Positions 5,019 to 5,996 of a stretch of DNA of 5,996 bases are shown here, one piece after another (within the stretch, counting starts at the first letter, position 1; each line of letters starts with the position of its first letter). The DNA comes from an uncultured Lachnobacterium sp. (GTDB taxonomy: Bacteria; Bacillota; Clostridia; Lachnospirales; Lachnospiraceae): contig URYB01000168.1 in assembly GCA_900552085.1 (NCBI GenBank), forward strand, positions 1 to 5,996, written 5' to 3'. The notes beneath the pieces are model-generated. The model did not search any database and was not told where the DNA came from. It saw only the letters and a program-made list of their open reading frames with translations. The position numbers and the translations under genes were made by a program.

Positions 5019-5756
5019 ATGTTAGGAAACATTCATTCAATAGAAACTTTTGGTTCCGCAGACGGACCGGGTGTGCGTTACCTGATCTTTTTGAAAGGCT
5101 GCAATATGCGCTGTAAATATTGCCACAATCCAGATACCTGGGCAAAGACTGAGTGCGAGACAAAGTCAGCTGAGGAAATTCTGCAGCAGGCATTGCGCTA
5201 TAAGAGATACTGGGGAAAGAAGGGCGGCATCACAGTAAGTGGTGGAGAAGCACTTCTTCAGATCGACTTTTTGATCGAACTGTTCACGCTTGCCAAGGAA
5301 AAAGGCGTGAATACCTGTCTGGATACTTCTGGAAACCCATTTACGCGTGAAGAACCTTTTTACTCCAAGTTTGAAAAACTGATGGAAGTGACAGATCTGT
5401 TCATGCTCGACATCAAAGAAATTGATGATGAGGAGCACAAGAAGCTGACCGGACAGACAAACAAAAATATTCTGGATATGGCAACCTGTTTATCTGACCA
5501 TGGAAAGCATATGTGGATCCGTCACGTACTGGTACCGGGAATTACCGATGACGAGGGACAGTTACATCGTTTGCGTGCATTTATTGATACATTGAAAACG
5601 GTGGATCGTGTGGAGATTCTTCCGTATCATACGCTTGGTGTATTCAAGTGGAAAGAACTTGGAATCCCATATGCGCTGGAAGATGTAGAGCCGCCGACAA
5701 AGGAACAGGTAGAACACGCAAAGGAAATTATTATACCAGGATATAAGGAAAATTAG
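5019..5756 (+). CDS. pflA: pyruvate formate-lyase activating enzyme (radical SAM)
   Basis: PflA uses a [4Fe-4S] cluster and S-adenosylmethionine to abstract a hydrogen from the C-terminal Gly of PflB (here G725), making the catalytic radical. At 245 residues it has the family's usual length. The cluster motif CX3CX2C is C28, C32 and C35 in GCNMRCKYCHNPDTW, and the SAM-contacting SGGE is at 74-77. The N-terminus (GNIHSIETFGSADGPGVR) is typical of the family. The start is set by GAGG at 5008-5011, 7 nt upstream. In most relatives pflA follows pflB directly; here a terminator and a two-gene toxin-antitoxin operon stand between them, and pflA has no convincing promoter of its own. Expression from the toxin-antitoxin promoter is the simplest reading. 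The following pseudouridine synthase gene starts 7 nt after the stop. Confidence 0.96.
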   Translation: MLGNIHSIETFGSADGPGVRYLIFLKGCNMRCKYCHNPDTWAKTECETKSAEEILQQALRYKRYWGKKGGITVSGGEALLQIDFLIELFTLAKEKGVNTCLDTSGNPFTREEPFYSKFEKLMEVTDLFMLDIKEIDDEEHKKLTGQTNKNILDMATCLSDHGKHMWIRHVLVPGITDDEGQLHRLRAFIDTLKTVDRVEILPYHTLGVFKWKELGIPYALEDVEPPTKEQVEHAKEIIIPGYKEN

Positions 5757-5763
5757 AAAAGAC

Positions 5764-5996
5764 ATGACGCAACCGGAAATCATATATGAAGATGATGACA
5801 TCCTTGTCTGTCACAAACCGGCAGGTGTTGCAACACAGACGAAACGCCTCGGACAGAAAGACATGGAGAGTATCTTAAAAAATTATATTGCAGTGAATAA
5901 CCGGAAAGCTGGCAGGATGCAGCCACCATATATCGGGATTGTGCACCGGCTGGGGATGCCCTTGGTAAGTGTTTTGGTCTTCTGCCTGTCCCCTCG
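5764..5996 (+). CDS. RluA-family pseudouridine synthase, 3'-partial, with a disrupted catalytic motif
   Basis: The first 77 codons are open to the window end. IIYEDDDILVCHKPAGVATQ (6-25) is the classic N-terminal signature of RluA-type enzymes, which isomerise uridine to pseudouridine in rRNA or tRNA; QKDMESILKNY (31-41) and PPYIGIVHRL (54-63) also fit. The catalytic motif should read HRLD; here residue 64 is Gly (GGG, 5953-5955). The following residues, MPLVSVLVF, only loosely match the expected QPVSGVLVF, as if several small changes had been made. Because this lies in the last ~45 bases, sequence error at a contig end is more likely than a true inactive enzyme. The start at 5764 is 7 nt after pflA and has only a weak A/G-rich ribosome binding site, so expression may depend on translational coupling. 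The specific RNA target cannot be told. Confidence 0.82.
   Translation, partial: MTQPEIIYEDDDILVCHKPAGVATQTKRLGQKDMESILKNYIAVNNRKAGRMQPPYIGIVHRLGMPLVSVLVFCLSP

Noticed and set aside
1..5996. CRISPR array, tRNA or rRNA genes, prophage genes
   Set aside because: No regularly spaced repeats, cloverleaf sequences, rRNA-like stretches or phage proteins were found on either strand.

Overview
The window looks like chromosome of an anaerobic, fermentative, low-to-moderate GC Firmicute, most likely a gut Lachnospiraceae-type clostridium. The basis is the style of the pyruvate formate-lyase and its activase, strong AGGAGG-type ribosome binding sites, a ZTP riboswitch ahead of pflB, and a stand-alone second-type RsmH. 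Genus cannot be fixed from this sequence alone. All supported genes are on the + strand.

Layout. (1) Bases 2-1504: the 3' part of a PilZ (cyclic-di-GMP receptor) gene, then a divergent RsmH-family 16S rRNA methyltransferase 24 nt downstream, closed by a clear intrinsic terminator. (2) Bases 1505-1921: a 417-nt gene-free stretch that is densely regulatory. It holds a promoter, a ZTP (pfl-motif) riboswitch whose two conserved halves are separated by a linker of three hairpins, an expression-platform terminator overlapping the 3' half of the aptamer, a possible second promoter beyond that terminator, and nested inverted repeats before the ribosome binding site. (3) Bases 1922-4174: pflB, a complete pyruvate formate-lyase with both the catalytic Cys pair and the glycyl-radical motif. 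(4) Bases 4175-4385: two hairpins, the second a good terminator, and then a new near-consensus promoter carrying a 10-bp direct repeat. (5) Bases 4386-4993: a Phd/YefM-type antitoxin and a RelE/ParE-type toxin. (6) Bases 5019-5756: pflA, the radical-SAM activase of PflB. (7) Bases 5764-5996: the start of an RluA-type pseudouridine synthase, cut off by the window end, with a degraded catalytic motif in the last ~45 bases.

How it fits together. PflB cleaves pyruvate plus CoA to acetyl-CoA and formate; formate feeds 10-formyl-THF synthesis and thus purine synthesis. ZTP/ZMP accumulates when 10-formyl-THF is short, so a ZTP ON-switch upstream of pflB makes metabolic sense. PflA installs the Gly radical in PflB. 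The unusual point is that a toxin-antitoxin operon, with its own promoter and a terminator in front of it, sits between pflB and pflA. The activase may therefore be transcribed from the toxin-antitoxin promoter rather than with its substrate enzyme. I do not see a wholly new system here. The best leads are this wiring, the direct repeats in the toxin-antitoxin promoter, and the long structured linker in the riboswitch.
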